NCBI GenBank assembly: GCA_965228165.1
Contig: CBDDHB010000001.1
Location: 1 to 62,053, forward strand
DNA from: Oleispirillum sp965228165
GTDB taxonomy: Bacteria > Pseudomonadota > Alphaproteobacteria > Rhodospirillales > Rhodospirillaceae
Length of the DNA stretch: 62,053 bases
Reading direction: 5' to 3'
Shown: positions 1-7,175 of the stretch, in pieces
Layout of the letters: every line of letters starts with the position of its first letter
How positions within the stretch are numbered: the first letter of the stretch is position 1
The notes under the pieces: model-generated
The model's database searches: none
The model's input: the letters and a program-made list of their open reading frames with translations, nothing else
What the model was told of the DNA's origin: nothing
Position numbers and translations under genes: made by a program

Positions 1-261
1 GGTGATCGTGCCGGACGAGATGAGGCCGTTGCTGATGCCTACGCCGCTGACCATAAGGTTACCGTCATAAACGATAATGGTCCCACTGTTGAGGACCGAG
101 GCAACATATCCGCCGGGGTTGCTATACTGGGTGCAGGAGCTCCCCGCGGCGATGGTGGTTCCGCAAGTGTCTGCCTTGGCCGGCGGCTGGGACAGGGCCA
201 TGGCGATGACCAGGGTGGAAACCCCCGACAGAGCAAAACGGCGAACCCCGGACTGCGTCAT
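1..261 (-). CDS. Secreted repeat-rich protein, 5' end only (autotransporter/adhesin-like)
   Basis: Only the first 87 codons are present; the gene runs off the left edge. The start is an ATG preceded by an AGGGGG ribosome binding site. The product opens with a basic n-region and a hydrophobic stretch ending near PPAKAD, a convincing Sec signal peptide. The mature part is rich in Gly, Ser, Thr and Asn and repeats short patterns such as NSGTI and SSGTI, as in passenger domains of type V secreted proteins and other beta-helix adhesins. No barrel or anchor is visible, so the family is inferred from composition alone. It lies downstream of, and parallel to, the sensor-regulator operon. Confidence 0.55.
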   Translation of the reverse strand, partial: MTQSGVRRFALSGVSTLVIAMALSQPPAKADTCGTTIAAGSSCTQYSNPGGYVASVLNSGTIIVYDGNLMVSGVGISNGLISSGTIT

Positions 262-439
262 GATACCCCCTGAGACGGCAACGGAAAGCGCCGCCACCCA
301 TGCGGATGGGGCCGTTCTGCGAACCAGGGCATTGTAAACGGGGCGCGTTAGCGGGGTGAACTCGTAGGAATACTGGGTTTTGCGGGTTTCCGCGTGTTTT
401 TCGTCATGGCCAAGCCTTGAGGCCGCAAAATCGCCGGAC

Positions 440-453
440 CCATGGATCCATGG
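440..453. promoter_or_regulatory. 14-bp perfect palindrome upstream of the secreted-protein gene
   Basis: CCATGGATCCATGG is a perfect dyad in the 232-bp gap between the histidine kinase stop and the start of the partial secreted protein, 179 bp upstream of that start. It has no adjacent T-run, so it does not look like a terminator. It could be an operator for the secreted-protein gene, possibly for the response regulator encoded next door; this is inference. Nothing else stands out in the gap. Confidence 0.25.
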
Positions 454-493
454 AATATCCACGCATCCTTTCCGGCGCGCGCCGCGTCGGCCG

Positions 494-2455
494 TCATGCC
501 GGTTCGACCGGCAGGCGCAGGGAGACGACGGTCCCCCGCCCTGGCGCTGAGCGGATGTCGAGGCTTGCCCCCAGTTCGGCGGCGCGTTGGCGCAGGTTGT
601 TCAGGCCCCGGCCTTTGCGGGCATGGACGAGGTCGAAACCGGCGCCGTCGTCGGCGATGGTGACGAGAACCGTCGCTCGTCCGGTCGCGTCGGCGTCCGG
701 CAGCGCGCCGATGGCGATGCTGCGGGCGGAGGCATGCTTGACGACGTTGGTCAACGCCTCCTGCACGATGCGCAGCACCTGCAACGCCCGCGAGGGGTCG
801 AGCCAGGGCAGCGGCGGCAGATCGCCCATCTCCCAGACGATCCTAATCCCCGCTTCCTCGATCCTCGGGCCGAAGCGGTAGCGCAGGCTGGCCAGCAGAG
901 TGGCCACGTCTTCGCCGATGGGTTCCAGCGAGTCGATGACCATCTTCAACTCGTCCAGCGCATCGCGCAGTAGCGCGGCGGTACGCTCCGGGCTCAAGGC
1001 GCCGCGCTCGGCCAGGGCCAGCGACGACATCAGCGCCGTGCCGATGCCGTCGTGCATGTCGCGCATGATGCGCTGGCGTTCCTCCTGCACGATGCGGTCC
1101 TGTTCGATCGACATCAGCCTGCGGTGCTGCTCGGCCAGCTCCGTCTCGCGCTGGCGCAGGCGGCGGTCGAGGGTGATGTTGGAATCCTCCAGCGCCTGCC
1201 GGGTGATCAGATAGCGCCGCTGCATGACGTACAGAAACGCCCCGAAGACGACGAAGGCGGAATAGGGGTAGAGGTCGATGGCGTCGGGGTCGTGCTGGGT
1301 GGTGATGCAATAGGCGGTGCGCAGGGCCATCAGCGGCAAAACCGACACCGCGGCCATGATGATCCGGGCATCGCGCCCGCCCCCGCTGAAGGCGCGCCAG
1401 GTGAACAGGCCGAGAATCGCCACGCCCAGCAGGGCATTGGCGTAATACTGAAGAGCGGCCGCACCGGACGCCCACGGCCACACCGGCAGGGTCAGCACGG
1501 TGGCCGCCGCCGCGTAGACGACGGTGCCGACCTCGAGACGGGGCCAGCGTTCGCGGTCGAACGGCGTGACGAACAGGGTGATCGCGGGCACCAGCCAACT
1601 GGTGGCGGCATTGACCAGGGTGGCGAGCCACAGCGAGGCGTCGTCGTCGAGAAAATCGCCGAGATACATGACGTTGCCGAGCCCCCACACGATGGCGGCG
1701 AACGCCAGCCGCAGATAGGTGCGGTCATCGCGGTCGCCCAGCCCGTATTGCAGCGCGATGAGGCCGAGCAGCAGGGTGACGAGGACGGAGGCCTGGGGCA
1801 GGACGCACTGCCAAAACCGCCGCGTTTCGGCCAGACGGCCAAGCGCGGCGGCGTCGCCGACGAACAGCGAACCGAAGGCGTAGCCCTCACCGGCTTTGAA
1901 GGGCACGGCGATGTCGATCGCCACGGTCCGTCCCGGCGCGATGCTGCCCAGAGGCAGCTTGAGATAAAGCGGCTCGTTCCATTGCATGCGCCAGTCTTCG
2001 AGATTGGCCGCGACGAGACGCCCGTCGAGCCACACGCTCCAGGCGCCCCCCATGACGCGCGTGGCATGGATCGCCAACGGCGCGGAAGCGGGACGGTCGG
2101 ACGGCGGCGTGTAGAGCGCGCGCACCCACACCCGCGCCGCCGCCGCGCCGTCGCCGGAGATCAGGGCGCTCGGCATGGCATCCGGCAGCGTTGCGGGGGT
2201 CCACCGGACGGCGGAGAGGTCCGGCCCCCGCCGGGCCAGGGCGGCGAAACCGGCGGTGTCGAACCGCACGTCGGCAAGCGGCTCGATCCAGCGCGCGACG
2301 GTGGCAACCGGCGCGGGCGCGGCGGTGTCGAGCGCGCGCCACCAGAACAGCGCGAAGGTCAGCAGCAGCGGCAGATCGACGAACAGCACGGCAAGCCGCA
2401 AGGCGCGATCGCCCGGCGACTCAATCCCTGACCAGCCCCAACCGGCGCGCTTCAT
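494..2455 (-). CDS. Membrane sensor histidine kinase, NarL-partner type (HisKA_3)
   Basis: This 653-residue kinase has one membrane helix at about residues 20-40 and a periplasmic region of about 170 residues. A multi-helix membrane block follows at about 215-415, then a coiled coil. The phosphoacceptor motif is RDMHDGIGT (His468), typical of the HisKA_3 family that pairs with LuxR/NarL-type response regulators. The ATPase domain shows the N box QEALTNVVKH (565-574), DDGAGF (602-607) and GRGLNNL (615-621). A GGAAG site precedes the ATG. Its start overlaps the end of the response regulator gene by 35 bp, so the two are surely co-translated partners. The layout resembles 7TM-DISM sensors; the signal is unknown. 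Confidence 0.88.
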   Translation of the reverse strand: MKRAGWGWSGIESPGDRALRLAVLFVDLPLLLTFALFWWRALDTAAPAPVATVARWIEPLADVRFDTAGFAALARRGPDLSAVRWTPATLPDAMPSALISGDGAAAARVWVRALYTPPSDRPASAPLAIHATRVMGGAWSVWLDGRLVAANLEDWRMQWNEPLYLKLPLGSIAPGRTVAIDIAVPFKAGEGYAFGSLFVGDAAALGRLAETRRFWQCVLPQASVLVTLLLGLIALQYGLGDRDDRTYLRLAFAAIVWGLGNVMYLGDFLDDDASLWLATLVNAATSWLVPAITLFVTPFDRERWPRLEVGTVVYAAAATVLTLPVWPWASGAAALQYYANALLGVAILGLFTWRAFSGGGRDARIIMAAVSVLPLMALRTAYCITTQHDPDAIDLYPYSAFVVFGAFLYVMQRRYLITRQALEDSNITLDRRLRQRETELAEQHRRLMSIEQDRIVQEERQRIMRDMHDGIGTALMSSLALAERGALSPERTAALLRDALDELKMVIDSLEPIGEDVATLLASLRYRFGPRIEEAGIRIVWEMGDLPPLPWLDPSRALQVLRIVQEALTNVVKHASARSIAIGALPDADATGRATVLVTIADDGAGFDLVHARKGRGLNNLRQRAAELGASLDIRSAPGRGTVVSLRLPVEPA

Positions 2456-3095
2456 AAAGGGCTTCCGTCTTCGAATGGACCTGAAGCTTCAGGTAACTGC
2501 GTTTGACGTAGGATTGCACGGTATGGCGGGTCACGCCCATCATTTTGGCGACTTCGTCGTAGCTGTATCCGCGCGAGGCGTATTGCAGCACCGCCCGCTC
2601 GCTTTCCGCCAGGGCGACGGTCTCTTCCTGCGCTAGGCTTCCGGTTTTCTCTTGAGGCGGAACGCCCAGGCGGGCCAGCAGCTTGCGCGCGATGACCGGG
2701 CTGACCGGGCTGCCCCCGGCGTGCAGTTCGCGGATTTGCTGAGTGAAACTGGCGGGCGAACTGTCCTTGAGCAGGTAGCCGGACGCCCCCGCCTCGATCG
2801 CCGCCATCACATGCGCCTCGTCGGCGAACACCGACACCACCATGACTTCGCAGCTTTCGCGCCAGGGCGGACGGCGGGCGACTTCGCGGATAAGGTCGAG
2901 GCCGCTGCCGTCGGGCAGCCCCAGGTCGACCAGAAGCACATCCGTCGGCGGGCCGTCGAGCAGCGCCAGCCCTCCGGCCAGCGTCTCGGCGGTTCCGGTC
3001 AGGCTCAGATCCTCGGCGGCCTCCACCATGCGCGCGAAATCCTCGCGGAATTCCGCCTTGTCCTCGACGATCAGAACGGAAATCGCCGCGCTCAC
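2421..3095 (-). CDS. NarL/FixJ-family response regulator
   Basis: The GTG start at 3095 overlaps the TGA of the upstream LuxR-type gene as GTGA, which fixes the start; longer versions read into the neighbour. The 224-residue product has a receiver domain with acidic pocket E11/D12, phosphoacceptor D57 in LLVDLGLPDG, S88 and K110 (GYLLKDS). A C-terminal LuxR-type helix-turn-helix follows at about 155-220 (YDEVAKMMGVTRHTVQSY). It is the obvious partner of the kinase encoded directly downstream. Its targets are unknown; the parallel secreted-protein gene is a nearby candidate. Confidence 0.9.
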   Translation of the reverse strand: MSAAISVLIVEDKAEFREDFARMVEAAEDLSLTGTAETLAGGLALLDGPPTDVLLVDLGLPDGSGLDLIREVARRPPWRESCEVMVVSVFADEAHVMAAIEAGASGYLLKDSSPASFTQQIRELHAGGSPVSPVIARKLLARLGVPPQEKTGSLAQEETVALAESERAVLQYASRGYSYDEVAKMMGVTRHTVQSYVKRSYLKLQVHSKTEALYEARRLGLVRD

Positions 3096-3853
3096 GGCGT
3101 CACCAGACCGAGCGCCATGGCGCGGGCCACCGCTTGAATGCGGGAGGAGGCATTCAATTTGGTCATGGCGTTGGCGATGTGAAACTCCACCGTGCGGTGC
3201 GACAGGTTCATCCGCGTCGCCGCCTCCTTGCTGGACAGACCGCGCGAGGCCCAGGCCAGGCAATCGCGCTCCCGCATGCTCAGATCGGCGGCGTGCCGGT
3301 CCTCCGTGCGCGGTTGAAGCTGCATCTGCATGCGGGTATGGGCATGCAGCGCCGCCAACTGCGCCACGGCGCCCCAGTCCGCCAGGAACCGTTCGAACTC
3401 GTCCGGGGCCATGGCGTTGGACAGCGACATGCCCGCCATCGGATGGCTCCCCACGGACCGCAGCGGCAGGGCAATGCCGCTGCGCATGCCGCAGTCTCCG
3501 GCCTCTTCGACGATGCGGCGCTGAATCGGCGATAGAGTTCCCCCCTCCTTATCCGGCCGGAGGCGGATGGCGTCGCGGCCGACCCGCACCGGCGTCAGAT
3601 GCGCGATGCAATGATGCACCACGGGGTCATGGAGGTAGTACCGCTCCCGGCTGTAACGGCTCTGGTAACTGGTGGGGAAGTTGGACAGGGTCTTCACCCC
3701 GGTTTCCGATGCCGCCGGATCGCCGCAGGCGTAGCCGTACATCATCAGGTCGAAGCCCAGGGATTTCTGGAAGGCGAGCAATTCTTCCCAAGTGCGGTGC
3801 GCCGAACTCACCGCATCGAGACGGGACAAAAAACCGTCGAGACACGCATTCAT
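3092..3853 (-). CDS. LuxR-family regulator with autoinducer-binding-like domain (LuxR solo)
   Basis: An N-terminal autoinducer-binding-like domain (about 15-165) is followed by a LuxR helix-turn-helix (LSMRERDCLAWASRGLSS, then EAATRMNLSHRTVEFH). The Asp-Pro of the acyl-homoserine-lactone site is kept in YYLHDPVV, but the usual tryptophan upstream is replaced (SYQSRYSRERYY), as is the second aromatic (VRVGRDAI). No luxI-type synthase is in the window, so it looks like a solo that may bind another ligand. The ATG at 3853 lies 8 nt after GAGG; the in-frame ATG at 3859 is only 2 nt away. It heads the operon with the response regulator and kinase (GTGA overlap). Confidence 0.8.
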   Translation of the reverse strand: MNACLDGFLSRLDAVSSAHRTWEELLAFQKSLGFDLMMYGYACGDPAASETGVKTLSNFPTSYQSRYSRERYYLHDPVVHHCIAHLTPVRVGRDAIRLRPDKEGGTLSPIQRRIVEEAGDCGMRSGIALPLRSVGSHPMAGMSLSNAMAPDEFERFLADWGAVAQLAALHAHTRMQMQLQPRTEDRHAADLSMRERDCLAWASRGLSSKEAATRMNLSHRTVEFHIANAMTKLNASSRIQAVARAMALGLVTP

Positions 3854-4075
3854 TTTCATGGCCTCTTCTGCCTTAAATGAATCGGCTCTCCCTCCCTCTG
3901 AACAAGAGGCAGTATCTCAAATCGGATGCAACCTGTATGCCCCCCAAACAAGGGGCGAACCTACGGATCGATCGTACCCCTTGGATTGGCGTAACGGCGC
4001 CGTCGCCGGTCACGTTTCACCGACGAAGAACGCGCAATTCTGATCGAAGGAGCGGCGGAAGAGGGGATTCGGATC

Positions 4076-4119
4076 TGGCGCGGATTTGCCGCCGCGATGA
4101 GTGCTTGCGGAGATTGTTG
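4076..4119 (+). repeat. Dispersed intergenic repeat, copy 1
   Basis: Bases 4076-4100 match 16716-16740 at 24 of 25 positions, and similarity continues through a GCGGAGATTG...TTGTT segment. Both copies lie in intergenic DNA. The rest of the 356-bp gap between the LuxR gene and fic holds the two divergent promoters; no further gene is evident in it. Confidence 0.45.
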
Positions 4120-4123
4120 TTCC

Positions 4124-4150
4124 TATTTTCCGCATAAAACGCGGAGGATA
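4124..4150. promoter_or_regulatory. fic operator-like palindrome, distal copy
   Basis: The site TATTTTCCGC-N7-GCGGAGGATA has arms that pair at 8 of 10 positions. It is a copy of the palindrome 56 bp downstream. A spacing near five helical turns would place two bound dimers on roughly the same DNA face. The regulator is unknown; Fic itself carries a C-terminal winged-helix-like region. Confidence 0.5.
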
Positions 4151-4179
4151 TTTCTTGCGCGTGCGGAGATAAAGCGTCA

Positions 4180-4206
4180 TATTTTCCGCACATAGAGCGG
4201 AGAATA
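4180..4206. promoter_or_regulatory. fic operator-like palindrome, proximal copy overlapping the RBS
   Basis: The site TATTTTCCGC-N7-GCGGAGAATA has arms that pair at 9 of 10 positions. Its right arm contains the GGAG ribosome binding site (4199-4202) of fic, whose ATG starts at 4210. A protein bound here would block both the promoter region and ribosome access, which suggests repression. Confidence 0.55.
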
Positions 4207-4209
4207 TGC

Positions 4210-5319
4210 ATGCCCGTCTACATCCACAATCACCAGGATTGGCCGGAATTCCGTTGGAATATGGAGGCGCTTGCGGAAAAGCTTGCCGCCGTTCGGCATC
4301 GCCAGGGGCGTCTGATCGGTCGAATGGAGGCGATGGGCTTTTCCCTGAGGTTGGAGGCCGTTCTCCAGACCCTGACCGAGGATGTCCTGAAGTCCAGCGA
4401 GATCGAAGGAGAGGCGCTCGAACGGGAACAGGTCCGTTCATCCATCGCGCGGCGGCTTGGCATGGATATCGGCGCGCTGATTCCGGCCGACCGGCATGTC
4501 GAAGGCGTCGTCGAGATGATGCTCGACGCCACGCAACGTTACGCCGAGCCTTTGACCGAAGAACGGTTGTTTGCCTGGCACGCTGCGCTGTTCCCGACCG
4601 GGCGGAGCGGCATGACGCGCATCACGGTCGGCGCGTGGCGCACCGACCGGTCCGGTCCGATGCAGGTCGTCTCGGGTCCCATCGGCCGCGAGAAGGTGCA
4701 TTACGAGGCTCCCTCCGCGTCGAGATTGCCTGGGGAAATTTCGGCGTTTCTGCGCTGGTATAATGCCGATGGCGAAATGGATTCCGTGCTGAAGGCCGGA
4801 GTGGCTCATCTGTGGTTCGTTACGCTGCATCCCTTCGACGACGGCAACGGCCGCATGGCTCGCGCCGTCGCCGACCAGATGCTGGCGCGCTCGGAGCGGA
4901 GTTCGCAGCGCTTCTACAGCATGTCGGCGCAGATCCGGCAGGAACGCGCCGATTATTACCGTGTTCTGGAGAAGACGCAGAAAGGAGACCTCGATATCAC
5001 CGTCTGGCTGGACTGGTTCCTCTCTTGCCTCGACCGGGCATTTGTCGGGGCCGAGGCGACGCTGGCTCTGGTTCTGGAGAAGGCGCGTTTCTGGGATCGG
5101 TACGGGCACGAGCCGTTCAACGACCGTCAGCGGCTCATCCTGAACCGCCTGCTCGACGGCTTCGAGGGGAAACTCACTTCGTCCAAGTGGGCGAAACTCG
5201 GCAAATGCTCGCAGGACACGGCCTTCCGGGATATCGATGCCCTCGTCCATCGGGGCATTCTGGTTAAGGAGCCGGGAGGAGGGCGCAGCACGAGCTACGC
5301 TTTCGTTGCGGTGCGTTGA
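4210..5319 (+). CDS. fic: Fic/DOC family protein adenylyltransferase (class II, self-inhibited)
   Basis: This 369-residue protein carries the complete Fic motif HPFDDGNGRMAR (207-218), with the catalytic His and the anion-binding and arginine residues that move AMP from ATP onto target hydroxyls. An N-terminal Fic_N region (about 1-110) contains the inhibitory motif SSEIEG (62-67, pattern S/TxxxE-G/N), which marks a class II enzyme held off by its own helix. The C-terminus (about 300-369) resembles a winged helix (KWAKLGKCSQDTAFRDIDAL), suggesting DNA binding and perhaps autoregulation through the twin palindromes upstream. GGAG lies 7 nt before the ATG. No antitoxin-like partner is adjacent. 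The target protein is unknown. Confidence 0.88.
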   Translation: MPVYIHNHQDWPEFRWNMEALAEKLAAVRHRQGRLIGRMEAMGFSLRLEAVLQTLTEDVLKSSEIEGEALEREQVRSSIARRLGMDIGALIPADRHVEGVVEMMLDATQRYAEPLTEERLFAWHAALFPTGRSGMTRITVGAWRTDRSGPMQVVSGPIGREKVHYEAPSASRLPGEISAFLRWYNADGEMDSVLKAGVAHLWFVTLHPFDDGNGRMARAVADQMLARSERSSQRFYSMSAQIRQERADYYRVLEKTQKGDLDITVWLDWFLSCLDRAFVGAEATLALVLEKARFWDRYGHEPFNDRQRLILNRLLDGFEGKLTSSKWAKLGKCSQDTAFRDIDALVHRGILVKEPGGGRSTSYAFVAVR

Positions 5320-5490
5320 TCTGGGTGGGCTGTTGTGGACGGACGACTGCTCCGCGTCCTTGCTTCGTTAGGGCACTTTGGGTGGATTCTGGTCGGAAAC
5401 GGCGGATGCTTGGTGTGATATTTAGGGTATATTTTCAGATAAGCTTAGTTTTGCATTAAAAATCAGTAAGATGTAAAATGGAACATCTGT
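5320..5490. other. Gap with AT-rich segment, no gene seen
   Basis: The stretch from about 5410 to 5490 is far richer in A and T than its surroundings and contains no plausible gene. It ends exactly where similarity to an initiator tRNA begins, suggesting foreign DNA joined at a tRNA-derived site. Confidence 0.4.
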
Positions 5491-5592
5491 CTCATAACCT
5501 GAAGGTCGTCAGTTCACCCCGAGCGAACCAGCGGTTCGCGAAGGTGCAGCGCAGCGCCGACGGCGCGCAGCAAAATCTGGCCCCCGCAACCA
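5491..5592 (+). tRNA. Initiator tRNA-fMet 3' fragment with a 57-bp insertion in the T loop
   Basis: Bases 5491-5516 read CTCATAA (anticodon loop, CAT) followed by the 3' anticodon strand, variable region and T-stem up to GTTCA. Bases 5574-5592 supply the rest of the T loop, the other T-stem strand and AATCTGGCCCCCGCAACCA, including the A72 and CCA end of initiator tRNAs. The T-stem strands GTCAG and CTGGC pair. Between them, 5517-5573 is extra DNA. The 5' half (acceptor, D arm and 5' anticodon strand) is absent and replaced by AT-rich DNA. It cannot form a tRNA. The break at the anticodon loop resembles an attachment-site fragment left by a tRNA-targeting integrase, though no integrase is in the window. 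Confidence 0.6.
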
Positions 5593-5626
5593 AATTGCCG
5601 AATATTATCAACACAAAAGCCCGCCT

Positions 5627-5669
5627 TGACGTGCCCCCGCTAAATCGGACCGAAAACATCTGGAATTTT
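5627..5669. repeat. Solo copy of the IS right-end terminal repeat
   Basis: The sequence starting TGACGTGCCCCC at 5627 matches the reverse complement of the right end of the IS at 7175 for about 40 bp with one or two differences. It points the same way as a left end but has no transposase next to it, so it is a remnant of a second IS copy or of a rearrangement. Confidence 0.6.
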
Positions 5670-5941
5670 TGTTGCGAGGCGGGCGATTTTGCACAACGGG
5701 GCGGGCGGTTTTGCGTTAACAAAAATCTGCCGTTAACGCCCTTGGTTCTACATTATCCCGCTCGTGGTATATCCCACGTCCACATCAGCGTCAAAATTCT
5801 GGGAAGCGGTCAGCCCGTCTACCCTCGCCACCAACCCATCGGCGGCGCTGACTGACAAGCGCCAAGAACCCTCGACTTTCGTCGGTTCGGCTGACCTGCC
5901 ATGGAACTTTCATCCGGCCGAAAGTAGAGCCTTTGCCGAGA
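5670..5941. other. Non-coding filler between the solo IS end and the IS
   Basis: I recognise no gene here. Translations in both strands give low-complexity products with no family resemblance. The segment does not contain the missing N-terminal half of the CobN-like gene that lies beyond the IS. Confidence 0.35.
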
Positions 5942-5996
5942 TGACGTGCACCCCGAATTTGGACCGGGCATCCGGGCTTTTCCGGGGTATTTCTGC

Positions 5997-6841
5997 TCAG
6001 AACGGGCCGGATGCGTCTGAGCAGGTGAGCAGCGATATCGGGGGCTTGTTGCCGATGGCGCTGTGCGGACGAACTTCGTTGTAGTCCTGGAGCCATTCCG
6101 CCATTTTCAGCCGGGCGTCGTCAAGGCTCATGAACCAGTGGGTGTTCAGGCATTCCGCTCGGAACTTGCCATTGAACGATTCGATAAAGGCGTTGTCCGT
6201 CGGCTTGCCCGGGCGGGAGAAGTCGAGGACGACATCCTTCTGATAAGCCCACAGGTCGAGGTCGCGGGACACGAACTCAGACCCCTGGTCGACACGGATC
6301 GATTGGGGATAGCCGACCTTCGCGCAGATACGTTCAAGCGTTTGCACCACGTCTTCGCCTCGGTAGCTGAATCGGGGATCGACCGCCGGGGAGAACCGCG
6401 AAAAGGTATCCACGATCGTCAGGATACGGATCTTGCGGCCCGTGGCGAGCTGGTCCTGGACAAAGTCCATCGCCCAAACCTGATTGGTCCTGGTGGCGCT
6501 CGTCCGTCGTCACGGAGCCGCGCCTTGACCCGCCGCTTCGGCGTCTTGTTCCGCAGTTGCAGCCCCATCTCCGTGTAAAGCCGATAGACCTTCTTCGCGT
6601 TCACCTTCCAACCCTCCCGGCAGAGAAGAACATGGACGCGCCGGTAGCCGTAGCGGACCCGCGTCTCGCAGATCTGTCGGATTCGCAGCTTGAGATCGGC
6701 CTGCTCGCGATGCTTGGGCTTGTAAGTGTAGAGGGAGCGATCGACCTGCAGAGCAGAACAGGCCTTGCGGACCGATACCTGCCAGGTCTCTCGCACCTCA
6801 TCGACAAGCCGACGTTTGCGGGCAGGCCTCAGAGCTTTTTT
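5997..6841 (-). pseudogene. IS3-family transposase OrfB, frameshifted
   Basis: The N-terminal part (6419-6841) contains the HTH_21-like region, for example RQICETRVRYGYRRVHVLL. The catalytic rve domain (5997-6470) follows in another frame, with WAMDF, VDQGSEF and the downstream FIESFNGKFR supplying the D, D and E residues. The frames switch at about 6490-6505, where the linker should run into WAMDFVQDQL, so a single-base indel breaks the gene. It would normally be made as an OrfAB fusion by -1 frameshifting from orfA. Confidence 0.75.
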
Positions 6842-7095
6842 GCGAGAACGTCCTGGAGCATCGCCTTGTCCAGGCTGAGGTCCGCCACGATCCGCTTGAG
6901 TTTGGCGTTCTCCTCCTCAAGCTGCCGCAAGCGCTTGACCTCGGTGGGCATCAACCCCGCGTAGCGTTTGCGCCAGTTGTAAAAGGTCGCCTCGGCGATA
7001 CCGGCCTTGCGGCAAACCTCCGTGATCGGGATGCCGTCTTCCGCTTGCTTCAGAATGAACGCGATCTGGGCCTCGCTGAACTTCGACGTCTTCAT
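6829..7095 (-). CDS. IS3-family transposase OrfA
   Basis: This 88-residue protein begins MKTSKFSEAQIAFILKQAE and has a helix-turn-helix (ITEVCRKAGIAEATFYNWRK). A leucine-zipper-like coiled coil follows (RLRQLEEENAKLKRIVADLS). This is the standard IS3 OrfA that binds the terminal repeats. The frame looks intact and ends at a slippery A AAA AAG run leading into orfB. Confidence 0.85.
   Translation of the reverse strand: MKTSKFSEAQIAFILKQAEDGIPITEVCRKAGIAEATFYNWRKRYAGLMPTEVKRLRQLEEENAKLKRIVADLSLDKAMLQDVLAKKL
6835..6841 (-). other. Programmed -1 frameshift heptamer A AAA AAG
   Basis: At the end of orfA the minus strand reads GCA AAA AAG CTC TGA. The heptamer A AAA AAG is the classic slippery site for making the OrfAB transposase in IS3-family elements. 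Confidence 0.6.
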
Positions 7096-7175
7096 CGGAT
7101 TCTCCTTCTCCCGGCCAGGGGATCATAACTGGAAAATTCCAGATGTTTTAGGTCCGATTTAGCGGGGGCACGTCA

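Larger units (their letters stand above)
5942..7175 (-). mobile_element. IS3-family insertion sequence, 1234 bp
   Basis: The element is bounded by imperfect inverted repeats that both begin TGACGTGC (left at 5942, right at 7175 on the other strand), giving 1234 bp, the usual IS3-family size. It carries orfA and orfB in -1 relation with an A AAA AAG slippery site. The flanking bases (GAGA on the left, CGGC on the right) show no target duplication, so the neighbouring DNA was probably rearranged after insertion. The right end lies inside a CobN-family gene whose 5' part is missing. orfB has a frameshift, so this copy is probably inactive. Confidence 0.8.

Noticed and set aside
39..236. Separate 65-codon gene at the left edge
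   Set aside because: It is an out-of-frame reading of the same strand; the frame starting at 261 with a signal peptide and ribosome binding site is better supported.
5478..5855. A 125-codon open frame left of the IS
   Set aside because: It covers the tRNA fragment and the lone IS end and has no protein resemblance.
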